Shown here one piece after another: positions 63,440 to 64,000 of a DNA stretch of 64,000 nt. The notes beneath the pieces are model-generated. The model was not told the origin of the DNA. It was given only the letters and a program-made list of their open reading frames with translations, and did not search any database. Within the stretch, counting starts at the first letter, position 1. Each line of letters starts with the position of its first letter. The position numbers and the translations under genes are program-made. This DNA is from Rhodoferax sp. (GTDB lineage Bacteria > Pseudomonadota > Gammaproteobacteria > Burkholderiales > Burkholderiaceae_C), in contig NZ_JAQTMS010000020.1 of the NCBI RefSeq assembly GCF_028714215.1, positions 1 through 64,000 on the forward strand, given 5' to 3'.

Positions 63440-63760
63440 ATGAAATCGAAACTTTCAACCCTCATCCTGACGGCCGTGCTGGCCCTGTCCGGCGCGGCTT
63501 TCACCGGCAACGCCTACGCTGACGAAGGCAAGATGGTAGGCCCGGTCACCAAGATCAAGCTCGCGCCGGACGGCAAGTCAGCCACCGCCATCCTGAAGGA
63601 CAGCAAGAGCGCAGAGCTGGTCACCATCACCGTCACCGACGACCTGACCCTGGACAAGTTCAAGGACAAGCGCATCGTCGAGGGCGACGAGATCCGCGCC
63701 CGCTTCGAGAAGGACGGCAAGAACACCGCCAAGTCCTTCAAGAAGACCGCCGGCTGCTGA
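63440..63760 (+). CDS. Small exported protein, hypothetical (ExtJ-like position)
   Basis: A 106-aa protein with a signal peptide (LILTAVLALSGAAFTGNAYA) and a short, lysine-rich beta domain (GPVTKIKLAPDGKSATAILK) with a single C-terminal Cys. The beta pattern suggests a small OB-like or SH3-like fold. It follows the porin by 21 bp with AGGAG upstream and is probably in the same transcript. No family is recognised with confidence; the position equals that of ExtJ next to ExtI in Geobacter, which is a suggestion only. Confidence 0.7.
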   Translation: MKSKLSTLILTAVLALSGAAFTGNAYADEGKMVGPVTKIKLAPDGKSATAILKDSKSAELVTITVTDDLTLDKFKDKRIVEGDEIRARFEKDGKNTAKSFKKTAGC

Positions 63761-63775
63761 GCCGGCAAACCGCGC

Positions 63776-63803
63776 GACCCGCCTGGCCCCGCCCCGGCGG
63801 GTC
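63776..63803. terminator. GC-rich hairpin after the small exported protein
   Basis: GACCCGCC and GGCGGGTC pair perfectly around a 12-base loop, 15 bp after the stop codon. No T-run follows directly, so it may be an attenuating or Rho-assisted structure rather than a full terminator. Confidence 0.3.
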
Positions 63804-63865
63804 GGGGCTGCTCCGCCGGCCTGTCGTTTTGAATCAAAAAGTCCAACTTTGAAGAGGTGTCAATC

Positions 63866-64000
63866 ATGCAGAAATTCCGCTTGGGCAGGGTCGGCCTGGC
63901 CGCCGTTTTGAGCCTGGGACTTGTCTCGGTAGCCATGGCCGGCGAACTGACGGGAAGCGTCAAGACGGTTTCCAATGTTGCCCGGACGATCGCCGTCGAG
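63866..64000 (+). CDS. Exported protein, N-terminal part (cut by window end)
   Basis: The first 45 residues are a signal peptide (LAAVLSLGLVSVAMA) followed by GELTGSVKTVSNVARTIAVE, the start of a beta domain similar in tone to the preceding small protein. It is in the same direction with GAAGAGG upstream and is likely another periplasmic component of the cluster. The rest lies outside the window. Confidence 0.6.
   Translation, partial: MQKFRLGRVGLAAVLSLGLVSVAMAGELTGSVKTVSNVARTIAVE

Overview
The window is a GC-rich, gene-dense chromosomal segment of a betaproteobacterium, most likely a Burkholderiales/Comamonadaceae organism close to Rhodoferax. The basis is gene content and order (pgk, pyk, fba, purC, purE, purK, Sua5 in one stretch; yajC-secD-secF followed by a DUF1631 gene; def-fmt-azlCD), an intergenic repeat I associate with Comamonadaceae, and Mtr-type multiheme cytochrome genes. 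No rRNA, tRNA, CRISPR array or complete insertion sequence was seen. The genus is inferred; no database was searched.

Layout. 0-0.5 kb: an RHS-repeat fragment and a palindromic repeat. 0.5-12.3 kb: glnE diverging from a yhdP-like AsmA gene, a FixL/FixJ-like two-component pair, a small membrane protein, mltA and cheV. 12.3-22.3 kb: an intergenic region with a long inverted repeat, a fused indolepyruvate ferredoxin oxidoreductase, yajC-secD-secF and a DUF1631 gene. 22.3-40 kb: housekeeping genes (dprA, a LysM protein, def, fmt, azlCD, pgk, an antiporter, pyk, a class III cyclase, fba, purC, a RHH/ParE toxin-antitoxin pair, a thioredoxin-TPR protein, purE, purK, a Sua5-type gene). Seven copies of one hairpin-forming repeat are scattered through this part, and two of them abut start codons.

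40-48.3 kb is an electron-transfer island: a decaheme MtrA-type cytochrome, a large MtrB-type outer-membrane barrel and three periplasmic diheme cytochromes form one tightly packed operon, with a divergent OmpR/QseC-type two-component system. No outer-surface MtrC-type cytochrome is present in the window. 48.3-51 kb carries ompW, a secreted lipase-like hydrolase with an FNR-like box upstream, and a SemiSWEET transporter.

51-56.6 kb looks like an accessory insertion: a two-gene operon of an AAA_14/DUF4143 ATPase and a 1368-residue NACHT/STAND-like NTPase with a C-terminal PD-(D/E)XK-like motif, preceded by a near-perfect 32-bp palindrome. This is the best candidate for an undescribed (probably defence-related) system. 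56.6-58.7 kb returns to housekeeping genes (tsaB, rimI, a family-4 uracil-DNA glycosylase).

58.7-64 kb holds a second respiratory cluster: an ArsR-type regulator, an octaheme OTR-like cytochrome with a membrane anchor, a b-type cytochrome, a DUF3373/ExtI-like porin and two small exported proteins, the last cut by the window edge. An FNR-like box stands exactly 41.5 bp upstream of the predicted transcription start. The two cytochrome islands together suggest flexible anaerobic respiration with extracellular or outer-membrane electron exchange.
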